20,957 nucleotides of DNA, taken from the NCBI GenBank assembly GCA_002369315.1, contig DFDW01000033.1, positions 1-20,957 of the forward strand, written 5' to 3'. A program made the translations under genes and the position numbers. Source of the stretch: Ruminococcaceae bacterium UBA3818 (GTDB lineage: Bacteria; Bacillota; Clostridia; Oscillospirales; Ruminococcaceae). Below are positions 14,716 to 20,957 of this stretch, piece by piece (the first letter of the stretch is position 1; each line of letters begins with the position of its first letter). A model generated the notes under the pieces. The model saw only the letters and a program-made list of their open reading frames with translations, was not told the DNA's origin and searched no databases.

Positions 14716-15600
14716 TCAGGAGAAGACCTGCACTAATTGCCGGTGGGCGGCAGCATCCGGGACGAATTGGCCGTCCCGGTTCCAGCCGCCGGTCAGCGTA
14801 TAAGCCTGTGCGGGATCGCCGCTGAGTTTGGACAAAAAGGTGAGAGCGGGAAGGCGGGACTCAAAATCCAGATAAGAAAGATCCGTTTCTACCAGATTTA
14901 AAAGTCCGCTGACCAGGGCTTCGGCATTCTGCCCCAAAAAGGCAAAAAGACGGCTGTTGATATAACTGGCAATCAGTTGGGCGCCTTCGCGGCATTGTTC
15001 CAAACCGCTTTCCTGGTAGCCGGGATAGCGCAGGATATCCCAAAATTTTTGCCCGTCGACGAGCTGCCGTCCGTCGGACAGGTTGATGAAAATACCGTTT
15101 TCGTCCCAGGAAAGCGTCTTGTCCAAATCATACTCCGCCGCACCGATTCGATTGATTGCGTCGATAATGTCCTGACTGTCCGCGTTGACGTAGCGGTCGA
15201 TGGGAATGGAAAAAGAAGCCGACAGCGCTTCTGCAGCCGCTTGGGGCCCACCGGTTTGATAGGCGGCAAAAAGGGTCTCATAGCCCGTTTCCGCGTCCAG
15301 AATGACCTGATGCGGAAAGAGGATCACCGGAATATGGCCGCCTAAGATGTCTAGCCTTACCAGCGCAAAAAAGACGCCGTCTGCCGCATCGGGGTTTTGG
15401 CAGGTGATCAGAACGGAAAGATTGTCCTCTTCCCGCGGGAGATAAAAGGTATCGGCGGAAACCTGTCCGGAAGGTTCCGATTCTGCAGGGTTGAGCATAA
15501 ATACCACAATCAGGCCCATCAGGGCCAGAACACAAAAAGACAGGGCAAAAGCAAGAATGAAGAAGCGGGTTTTCTGTTTTTGGGCGTTCTGTTCGGGCAC
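14716..15600 (-). CDS. Degenerate LytR-CpsA-Psr (LCP) family protein
   Basis: The protein is 294 residues from GTG 15600, with AAAGGAGGGG upstream. One N-terminal membrane helix (12-36) is followed by an extracellular domain that tracks the LCP fold: NLSVLITCQ, ETLFAAYQTGGPQAAAEAL, IDRYVNADSQDIIDAINRIG, and GRQLVDGQKFWDILRYPGY. LCP enzymes attach polymers to peptidoglycan through conserved arginines. Here the usual IPRDT site reads FPHQV (95-99), and the R..RQ site reads as EQCREGAQ, so key catalytic residues are changed. It may bind a polyprenyl-phosphate ligand without transfer activity (inference). It lies 30 nt after spoIIR and is probably co-transcribed with it, hence likely made in the forespore. 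Confidence 0.8.
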   Translation of the reverse strand: MPEQNAQKQKTRFFILAFALSFCVLALMGLIVVFMLNPAESEPSGQVSADTFYLPREEDNLSVLITCQNPDAADGVFFALVRLDILGGHIPVILFPHQVILDAETGYETLFAAYQTGGPQAAAEALSASFSIPIDRYVNADSQDIIDAINRIGAAEYDLDKTLSWDENGIFINLSDGRQLVDGQKFWDILRYPGYQESGLEQCREGAQLIASYINSRLFAFLGQNAEALVSGLLNLVETDLSYLDFESRLPALTFLSKLSGDPAQAYTLTGGWNRDGQFVPDAAAHRQLVQVFS

Positions 15601-15630
15601 TCGATCCCCTCCTTTGTGAATTTTGTAAAA

Positions 15631-16236
15631 TCAATTGTTCTTTGCCCACAGGCAAAAAGATTCCCACCATTCCACAATCGCCAGGCGGGCCCGGTACCGG
15701 GGCAGCTGTTCCTGCTGCAGCAGGCTGCTGCTGAGTTGGGCCTCGTCCTCGGAAAATCCGGTTTGCGCTGCTTCCACGCACAAAGGCGGGTAGAGCACGC
15801 ACCACCAGTTTTTACCCGCGGCCTGCCCAAGCTCAATGCGGACAGCCGTGTAGGTTCCGGCCGGGAGAATGACATTATCATATTGACGTGTCTGAAAAAA
15901 CATATCGGTAAGGGATACGTTTACCGGCAGATCATACCCGTTGTGCAGAGCGGTTTGTTCGGCAATACGCTGGATGTCCGGCAGCTGCATTTCGGCTGCT
16001 TTGATCATTTTTTCGCGGGTGTTGCACCCGGAGAACAGGCTGCCCGACCGGTCCAGTATAGCATCCCGGATTTTTAGCTTTAAGGCCTGGTCGCCGGGAG
16101 AATCGGAATTGGCCAGAATATGAAGGCGCAGGGTGTTTTCCCGAATAAAAGAGCATTTTTCCCCAAAGGAGAATAGGGTGGTGCAGGCGATGCTCAAAAT
16201 ACAGGCGATGAGTACAAACCATTCTTTTTTACGCAT
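15631..16236 (-). CDS. spoIIR: Stage II sporulation protein R
   Basis: The protein is 201 residues from ATG 16236. SpoIIR is made in the forespore under sigma-F, secreted into the intermembrane space, and triggers SpoIIGA to cleave pro-sigma-E in the mother cell. An N-terminal membrane/signal segment (5-23) is followed by the family core ENTLRLHILANSDSPGDQ and ALKLKIRDAIL (33-61), then YDNVILPAGTYTAVRIELG and NWWCVLYPPLC. The ribosome site is TAAGGACGG, 10-11 nt ahead of the start, and lies in one arm of the hairpin described at 16241-16290. The gene shows that the host is a spore former. Confidence 0.93.
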   Translation of the reverse strand: MRKKEWFVLIACILSIACTTLFSFGEKCSFIRENTLRLHILANSDSPGDQALKLKIRDAILDRSGSLFSGCNTREKMIKAAEMQLPDIQRIAEQTALHNGYDLPVNVSLTDMFFQTRQYDNVILPAGTYTAVRIELGQAAGKNWWCVLYPPLCVEAAQTGFSEDEAQLSSSLLQQEQLPRYRARLAIVEWWESFCLWAKNN

Positions 16237-16240
16237 ATGT

Positions 16241-16290
16241 AAAACCCCGTCCTTACGATCAGTTTCTGAGCGTAGTATGGACGGGGTTTT
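16241..16290 (-). promoter_or_regulatory. Hairpin covering the spoIIR ribosome site (also a possible weak terminator)
   Basis: On the minus strand AAAACCCCGTCC (16290-16279) and GGACGGGGTTTT (16252-16241) are perfect 12-bp arms; a second inner stem (CAG..CTG, TACG..CGTA) fills the loop. The 3' arm contains most of the spoIIR Shine-Dalgarno. RNA reading through from ispE (stop at 16316) would form this hairpin and hide the site. RNA begun at the sigma-F promoter lacks the 5' arm. Confidence 0.75.
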
Positions 16291-16302
16291 TCTGTCTTAT
16301 GC
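16273..16302 (-). promoter_or_regulatory. Sigma-F-type promoter of spoIIR
   Basis: On the minus strand GCATA (16302-16298), a spacer of exactly 15 nt and GTCCATACTA (16282-16273). The B. subtilis sigma-F consensus is GYATA, about 15 nt, then GGnnAnAHTR; only the second -10 base differs. The expected RNA start is near 16266, about 30 nt before ATG 16236. spoIIR is a known sigma-F gene, so the match is in the expected place. Confidence 0.8.
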
Positions 16303-16315
16303 AATTTTTTAGGAT

Positions 16316-17194
16316 TTATCCTTGATATAAAACTTTAGCGCCGTGGCTGACCGGCCGCGCGAGAAAGAAAGAGCCGCCGAAACGATACATCCGCCGAATG
16401 CAGCGAAGGGCCGGATTTTTATCGGTAAACAGGCCGAAAACAGCAGAGCCGCTGCCGGTCATCCGGCTTCCCAGCGCGCCGTTTTTGAGCATGCTTTCCC
16501 GGATTTCTCCCACCACAGGAAGATCCACCGCCTGTTCCAACACATTTTCAAAAAGCGGGCCCAATGCGGCAAGGTCCTGTTTTTGCATTGCTTCCAATGC
16601 TTGCGGCGTATTGGGATGGCGGACACAGTCCAACGCGTCGTAAGCGGCAAAGCAACCGGCGGTTTTAACGCCCTGAGGCGGCTTGGCAATCACAAACCAG
16701 CCGTTTTCCAGCGGCGCCAGCGGCGTGATTTTTTCTCCGATACCCTGCACCAGCGCCGCGCCTCCATGCAGGCAAAAAGGAATATCGGCTCCCAGAGTCA
16801 AACCGATTTGGCACAATTCCTCCAGCGAGAAAGGGGAGCCGGTCAGTTCGTTGAGTCCGGCCAAAACGCCGGCGGCGTCGGCGCTTCCGCCTGCCATGCC
16901 CGCTTCCATGGGAACTCGTTTTTCCACCCGGATATCCAATCCGAAGCAATGGCCCCAGGCGTTAAAAAAGGCCAGGGCAGCCCGATAAGCAAGATTTTTT
17001 TCGCCGGTTGGCACCGCCGGATTGGAACAGGCAAGGCGAATGCCGGCCTTTTCCTGTTTGGTAAGATATACGGTGTTTTCCAGGCTCACCGCGTGCATGA
17101 TCATCTCCATCTCGTGATAGCCATCTTCCCACCGGCCTAGGATATCCAGGGTCAGATTGATTTTTCCCGGTGCGGATACCACTGCCATTGCCAT
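16316..17194 (-). CDS. ispE: 4-diphosphocytidyl-2-C-methyl-D-erythritol kinase
   Basis: This ATP-dependent kinase phosphorylates the 2-hydroxyl of CDP-methylerythritol in the MEP route to isoprenoid precursors. The protein is 292 residues from ATG 17194, with AGGAGGTG 7 nt upstream. The substrate motif APGKINLTLDI carries K11. The GHMP-kinase ATP loop is VPMEAGMAGGSADAAG (94-109), GADIPF carries the catalytic Asp (D137), and the third motif is SRMTGSGSAVFGLF near the end. Length fits the family. It lies 25 nt after dus and is co-transcribed with it. Its neighbour spoIIR has its own promoter. Confidence 0.95.
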   Translation of the reverse strand: MAMAVVSAPGKINLTLDILGRWEDGYHEMEMIMHAVSLENTVYLTKQEKAGIRLACSNPAVPTGEKNLAYRAALAFFNAWGHCFGLDIRVEKRVPMEAGMAGGSADAAGVLAGLNELTGSPFSLEELCQIGLTLGADIPFCLHGGAALVQGIGEKITPLAPLENGWFVIAKPPQGVKTAGCFAAYDALDCVRHPNTPQALEAMQKQDLAALGPLFENVLEQAVDLPVVGEIRESMLKNGALGSRMTGSGSAVFGLFTDKNPALRCIRRMYRFGGSFFLARPVSHGAKVLYQG

Positions 17195-17219
17195 GAAAAA
17201 GCACCTCCTGCGCCGCTCG

Positions 17220-18209
17220 CTATTGCTGCGAAGCGGATTTTTGTTCTTCTTCCAACGCGTCCTGAATCAGGTTTTCCAAATCGGAAAGGGTTTTCAGCGA
17301 TCCGGTCCGCCCCCGGAGCCGGGCGGCGCCGTGAACGCCCTTAAGGTACCAGGCAGCGTGTTTGCGCGCTTCCTTTAAAGCCACATACTCGCCTTTATAT
17401 TCTACCGCCAGCCGGGTTTGCTCCAGCAGATATCCCATCCGTTGGGCCAAAGACGGGTCGGGCAGCAGCGTACCGTCAAGCAGGTAGCGGGAGATTTGGG
17501 TGAACAGGTAAGGGTTCCCCAAAGCGCCCCGGCCGATCATGATTAAGTCAACGCCTGTCTGCTCATACATTCGCACAGCGGACGCAACCGAATCCACATC
17601 TCCGTTGCCGATGACAGGGATGCAGACAGCGTCTTTTACCTCTTTGATAATCTGCCAGTCGGCGCAGGGAGCATACATTTGCTGGCGGGTACGCCCATGA
17701 ATGGTCACTGCAGCCGCACCGCTTTGCTCTGCCATTTTGGCAAATTCAACCGCGTTGACAGACCGGGCGTCCCAACCTTTGCGAAACTTGACCGTTACCG
17801 GTACCGGCACCGCTCGGGAAACCTCCCGGATGATCTGCCCGGCGAGCTGAGGGTTTTTCATCAGGGCGCTGCCGCCGCCGTTACCCGCCACCTTGGGGGC
17901 AGGGCAGCCCATGTTGATATCGATGATGTCCGGCTCATAGGCCATAGACAGTTCGGCAGCGCGGGCCATGGTCAAAGGGTCGTCGCCGAACAGCTGGATG
18001 CCGCCGGGATGTTCGGTAGGGCCGAGCGTCAAAAGGTCGGCGGTTTTTTTGTTCTGATAAGTAAGGCCTTTGGAGCTGGTCATCTCGCCCACGGTATAGC
18101 AGGCCCCCAGACGGCGGCAGACCTCCCGGAAAGCGCGGTCGGCAATGCCGGCCAGCGGTGCGAGGGCCGCTGTTTTTTGTATTTCAACGGTTCCGATTTT
18201 CAGGTTCAT
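17220..18209 (-). CDS. dusB: tRNA-dihydrouridine synthase (DusB-like)
   Basis: This FMN enzyme reduces uridines in the tRNA D-loop with NADPH. The protein is 329 residues from ATG 18209 (AAAGGG about 11 nt upstream). A longer in-frame start at 18272 would add a 21-residue unconserved head and place the leader stem inside the gene. Hallmarks are APLAGIADRAFR, the catalytic C102 in DINMGCPAPKVAGNGGGSAL, K141 in VTVKFRKGW, TIHGRTRQQMY, and the FMN-phosphate site IGNGDV/MIGRGALGNP. The C-terminal helical tRNA-binding part is complete. It is the first gene of the dus-ispE unit, with a promoter at 18336-18364. Confidence 0.93.
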   Translation of the reverse strand: MNLKIGTVEIQKTAALAPLAGIADRAFREVCRRLGACYTVGEMTSSKGLTYQNKKTADLLTLGPTEHPGGIQLFGDDPLTMARAAELSMAYEPDIIDINMGCPAPKVAGNGGGSALMKNPQLAGQIIREVSRAVPVPVTVKFRKGWDARSVNAVEFAKMAEQSGAAAVTIHGRTRQQMYAPCADWQIIKEVKDAVCIPVIGNGDVDSVASAVRMYEQTGVDLIMIGRGALGNPYLFTQISRYLLDGTLLPDPSLAQRMGYLLEQTRLAVEYKGEYVALKEARKHAAWYLKGVHGAARLRGRTGSLKTLSDLENLIQDALEEEQKSASQQ

Positions 18210-18249
18210 CTGATATTTTACCCTTTCGCTTTGGGATTGATGGTGTATA

Positions 18250-18325
18250 GCGCCTTTTGTGGGAACAGACATTGCTGCCGGAGCAGGTTTTGTAAAAGGC
18301 GCAGAGCGAGGCCGGCTAGCGGCCT
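18250..18325 (-). other. Structured 5' leader of dus
   Basis: GCGCCTTTT (18250-18258) and AAAAGGCGC (18294-18302) form a perfect 9-bp outer stem around about 35 nt that hold a small TGCT..AGCA hairpin. Next to it, AGGCCG (18309-18314) pairs with CGGCCT (18320-18325), which would be at the very 5' end of the dus RNA. Read on the plus strand, the latter hairpin is followed by GATTTTTTT and would look like a terminator, though no plus-strand gene needs one. I match it to no known riboswitch. Confidence 0.5.
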
Positions 18326-18335
18326 GATTTTTTTC

Positions 18336-18364
18336 ATCATACCAAAAAAGCCTTTTTTCCGCAA
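18336..18364 (-). promoter_or_regulatory. Sigma-A promoter of the dus-ispE unit
   Basis: On the minus strand TTGCGG (18364-18359), a 17-nt spacer and TATGAT (18341-18336). RNA would start near 18329, giving a structured leader of about 120 nt. Confidence 0.6.
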
Positions 18365-18402
18365 CGGGAGATTTTTAAAAATCATAATCGGTGTTTTTAA
18401 TG

Positions 18403-18431
18403 GTTACATGCCCATGCTTTTGTGGTATAAT
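18403..18431 (+). promoter_or_regulatory. Extended -10 promoter of polA
   Basis: GTTACA (18403-18408), a 17-nt spacer and a perfect TATAAT (18426-18431) preceded by TGG, an extended -10. RNA should start near 18438, leaving a leader of about 175 nt. The promoter diverges from that of dus, about 40 nt apart. Confidence 0.75.
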
Positions 18432-18437
18432 ATTTTT

Positions 18438-18613
18438 TACGAAATTTGAAAGTGAAAAACAGACCAAGAGAAGACCCCATGGCCAAAAAACAGCAAAGGA
18501 TCCTGACAAAAAATGCCGGAATCGACACCGGCACGGAGAGATCCATTTGCAAAAACCAATGTCTTCCTGTCGCTTGCGTTTTGATAAAATCCAGGGAATC
18601 GGAGGGAAAACCA
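18438..18613 (+). other. Long 5' leader of polA
   Basis: The leader holds one short hairpin, TGCCGG (18514-18519) with CCGGCA (18528-18533), without a T-run. From ATG 18479 a frame runs 45 codons without a stop straight into polA, but its ribosome site is weak and the sequence does not look like a PolA N-terminus, so I treat it as leader. I see no riboswitch or terminator. Confidence 0.45.
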
Positions 18614-20957
18614 ATGAAACTTTTGACGATTGACGGCAATTCAGTGCTGAACCGCGCTTTTTATGGCATTAAGCTTTTAACGACAAAGGAAGGGATTTAC
18701 ACCAATGGCATCTACGGCTTTTTAAGCATTCTGCTAAAGGTGTTGGAGGAGACGGCGCCCGACCGGGTGGCGATCGCCTTTGACCGGAAAGGGCCGACGT
18801 TTCGCCATCAGCAGTTTGATGGGTACAAAGCCGGGCGCAAAGGAATGCCTCCGGAACTGGCAGGGCAGCTTCCGGTTCTCAAGGAGCTATTGACCGATCT
18901 GGGTTATACGGTGGTAGAGTGCGAAGGATATGAGGCAGACGATATCCTCGGCACCCTCAGCCGGGCCTGTCAGGAGCAGGGAGGACAATGTGTGATCGCC
19001 ACCGGCGACCGGGATGCGCTGCAGTTGGTCACACAGCAGGTGCAGGTGCGTTTGGCCACCACCAAAATGGGGCGGCCGGAGTCCACTTTGTATGATATAC
19101 CGGCAATCGTAGAGAAATATACGGTGCTGCCCGATCAGTTGATCGATGTAAAGGCGTTGATGGGGGATAGTTCGGATAATATTCCCGGCGTGGCGGGCAT
19201 TGGAGAAAAAACAGCGGTGGCGCTGATTCATGATTTCCATGATTTGGACAACCTATACGACCATCTGGATGACCCATCTATCCGGCCGGCAGTGCGGCAG
19301 AAGCTGGAAAAGGACCGGGAAACCGCTTACATGAGCCGCGATCTGGCCCGTATCCGGTTGGACGCACCGGTGCAGACGGATATGGACGCGTATCAGATCC
19401 GGCCGGCGGACCAGGAAAAGTCTGTGGCTGCGCTAAACCGGCTAGAGATGTTTTCCATGGTCGCCCGGTTGGGGCTGCATCCGGAAGAAAAACGCGTCTT
19501 GGCAAATCAGCAGAAGCAGTCTCAGCAGGTGCTGGAGGCGGCCTCGGCGGAGGAGGTTATCGCCGGCGAAAAAACGATTTTTATCTGCTGGGATGACGAA
19601 ATAGGCCGCTTCGCGATGTCTGACAAGGAGCGGATTGCCTGCTTTTCTGCAGAGGACCGAAGTTTGCTGCAAAAGGTCCTGACCAGCGGCAATCCCAAGG
19701 CGGTGGCGGATGCAAAGCAGTTGTACCGAAAGTCGCTGGAGTGGGAAATCGAACCGGCCGGCATCACGTTTGACGCGGCGCTGGCGGGTTATCTGTTAAA
19801 TCCCACGGCCAACAGCTACGATTTGGAACGGCTGAGCGCCGCCTATGCGAATACGACCCTGTCGCTGTCCCGGACAGAGGGATATGAGATCCCCGAGGAA
19901 CGTTTGACACGACTGATGGCGGTGTATGAGCCGATGGAAAAAGAACTGGAGCAAAATCAGCAGGAATATTTGTTGAGAGAGGTGGAAATCCCGCTGGCGA
20001 GGGTTCTGTCCCAGATGGAAAAAGAGGGTTTCGGCATTGACCGGGATGAGCTGGTGGCGTTCGGAGAGGAGATGTCCCGGCGGATCGATCAGCTGGAATC
20101 GGAAATCTACCAGCAGGCGGGCGAGAAATTCAACATCGCCTCTCCCAAGCAGTTGGGAACGATCCTGTTTGAGAAGCTGGGGCTTCCGGCGGGCAAAAAG
20201 ACCAAAACCGGCTATTCCACCAATGCGGACGTGCTGGACTACCTCAAGGATAAGCACCCTATCGTACCGCTGATCCTGGACTACCGTACCGTCACCAAAC
20301 TCAAGTCCACTTATGTCGATGGCTTTATGAAACTCATTGGGGAGGATGGGCGTATCCACTCTTCTTTCAATCAGACCGAGACTCGTACCGGGCGTATCAG
20401 CTCCACCGAGCCGAATATGCAGAATATCCCGGTGCGGACCGAGTTGGGCAGCAATCTGCGCAAGTTTTTCAAGGCACGGCCGGGGTATCTGCTGGTAGAC
20501 GCGGACTACTCTCAGATCGAGCTGCGGGTACTGTCTCATGTGGCGGACGACAAGACCATGCAGCAGGCGTTTTTGGATGGTACCGACATTCACACCGTCA
20601 CCGCCTCTCAGGTGTTTAATCAACCGCCCATGTTCGTTACGCCGCTGATGCGTTCCCGGGCCAAAGCGGTCAATTTCGGCATTGTCTATGGCATCGGAGC
20701 GTTTTCGCTGTCGCAGGATATCGGCGTTTCGGTGGCAGAAGCAGACCAGTATATCAAGGATTATCTACGCACCTATTCGGGCGTAAAACGGTATATGGAT
20801 GACATTGTGGATTTTGGCAAGGAGCATGGCTATGTGGAAACCATGTTCCACCGGAGGCGGTATCTGCCGGAGCTGGCGGCCTCCAACAAAAATCTGCAGG
20901 CGTTTGGAAAGCGGGTGGCTATGAACACGCCCATCCAGGGAACGGCGGCGGACATCA
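18614..20957 (+). CDS. polA: DNA polymerase I (3' truncated by the window)
   Basis: 781 codons are present from ATG 18614 (GGAGGG 8 nt upstream) and the frame is open at the edge. The enzyme fills gaps and removes RNA primers in Okazaki maturation and repair. Residues 1-290 form the 5'-3' exonuclease (LLTIDGNSVLNRAFYG, EGYEADDILGTL, KALMGDSSDNIPGVAGIGEKTA). The middle part keeps the 3'-5' exonuclease fold, but the DxE metal site is absent (KTIFICWDDEIGRFAM in its place), as in Bacillus-type Pol I, so proofreading is probably lost. The polymerase domain has motif A (LLVDADYSQIELR, near 627-639) and motif B (RSRAKAVNFGIVYG). Motif C lies beyond the edge, so roughly 80-100 residues are missing. 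Confidence 0.96.
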   Translation, partial: MKLLTIDGNSVLNRAFYGIKLLTTKEGIYTNGIYGFLSILLKVLEETAPDRVAIAFDRKGPTFRHQQFDGYKAGRKGMPPELAGQLPVLKELLTDLGYTVVECEGYEADDILGTLSRACQEQGGQCVIATGDRDALQLVTQQVQVRLATTKMGRPESTLYDIPAIVEKYTVLPDQLIDVKALMGDSSDNIPGVAGIGEKTAVALIHDFHDLDNLYDHLDDPSIRPAVRQKLEKDRETAYMSRDLARIRLDAPVQTDMDAYQIRPADQEKSVAALNRLEMFSMVARLGLHPEEKRVLANQQKQSQQVLEAASAEEVIAGEKTIFICWDDEIGRFAMSDKERIACFSAEDRSLLQKVLTSGNPKAVADAKQLYRKSLEWEIEPAGITFDAALAGYLLNPTANSYDLERLSAAYANTTLSLSRTEGYEIPEERLTRLMAVYEPMEKELEQNQQEYLLREVEIPLARVLSQMEKEGFGIDRDELVAFGEEMSRRIDQLESEIYQQAGEKFNIASPKQLGTILFEKLGLPAGKKTKTGYSTNADVLDYLKDKHPIVPLILDYRTVTKLKSTYVDGFMKLIGEDGRIHSSFNQTETRTGRISSTEPNMQNIPVRTELGSNLRKFFKARPGYLLVDADYSQIELRVLSHVADDKTMQQAFLDGTDIHTVTASQVFNQPPMFVTPLMRSRAKAVNFGIVYGIGAFSLSQDIGVSVAEADQYIKDYLRTYSGVKRYMDDIVDFGKEHGYVETMFHRRRYLPELAASNKNLQAFGKRVAMNTPIQGTAADI

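Noticed and set aside
16241..16295. A plus-strand terminator at the ispE-spoIIR junction (T-run after the stem)
   Set aside because: No plus-strand gene precedes it. The minus-strand reading, with the sigma-F promoter and spoIIR ribosome site in the hairpin, accounts for the structure.
16343..17140. A 265-codon plus-strand frame antisense to ispE
   Set aside because: ispE carries all GHMP kinase motifs on the minus strand; the antisense frame has no family features.
17679..18449. A 256-codon plus-strand frame antisense to dus that reaches the polA promoter
   Set aside because: It is a shadow of the Dus coding frame. The terminator-like hairpin at 18309-18334 sits inside it rather than after it.
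18479..18616. An in-frame 45-codon N-terminal extension of polA
   Set aside because: The ribosome site is weak at ATG 18479 and strong at ATG 18614, and MKLLTIDGNSVLNRAFYG matches the usual start of PolA.

Overview
The window looks like chromosomal DNA of a Gram-positive, endospore-forming anaerobe of the class Clostridia. An Oscillospirales/Ruminococcaceae-like host is my best guess. The basis is strong AGGAGG-type ribosome binding sites, TTGACA/TATAAT-like promoters, a spoIIR gene with a sigma-F-like promoter, the MEP-pathway gene ispE, an NCS2 uracil permease, and a type IV pilus cluster with a DUF4860 gene. There are no tRNA or rRNA genes, CRISPR arrays, insertion sequences or phage genes. 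Base composition looks even across the window.

Left block (1-4282, minus strand): a 3'-truncated secreted VWA-domain adhesin (VWA with a cysteine-rich insert, then SpaA/Cna-B-like and MucBP-like segments), an uncharacterised gene just upstream of it, an intrinsic terminator, and a SARP-like regulator (winged helix, BTAD/TPR repeats, degenerate GGDEF-like C-terminus) with a clear promoter. Divergent from the regulator, 4446-10546 (plus strand) is a tight eight-gene run with gaps of about 13-41 nt: sortase, transglutaminase-like lipoprotein, PilC/GspF-type platform protein, four small single-TM pilin-like proteins including a DUF4860 protein, and a PilT-type ATPase. I read the two blocks together as one cell-surface adhesion/pilus locus.

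Middle block (10652-14527, plus strand): thioredoxin reductase with a small unknown gene directly behind it, then uraA and a nitroreductase. The uraA leader holds an extended -10 promoter, an 18-codon leader peptide with a very pyrimidine-rich 3' half, and a perfect 13-bp terminator hairpin that starts inside the leader stop codon. This layout matches UTP-sensing, translation-coupled attenuation as known for enterobacterial pyrBI, and no PyrR-type binding loop is evident.

Right block: a minus-strand series dus (tRNA-dihydrouridine synthase), ispE, spoIIR, degenerate LCP-family protein (18209 to 14716), then divergent polA (18614 onward, cut by the window end). The spoIIR promoter resembles the sigma-F consensus and lies within a long hairpin whose other arm covers the spoIIR Shine-Dalgarno region. 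Read-through mRNA from ispE would fold and hide the site, whereas a sigma-F transcript would start inside the loop and leave it open.

Most likely new biology: the uraA leader attenuator, the hairpin-embedded spoIIR promoter, and the combined sortase/transglutaminase/type IV pilus locus with its Cys-rich VWA adhesin. All functional statements come from reading the sequence; no database search or folding computation was run.
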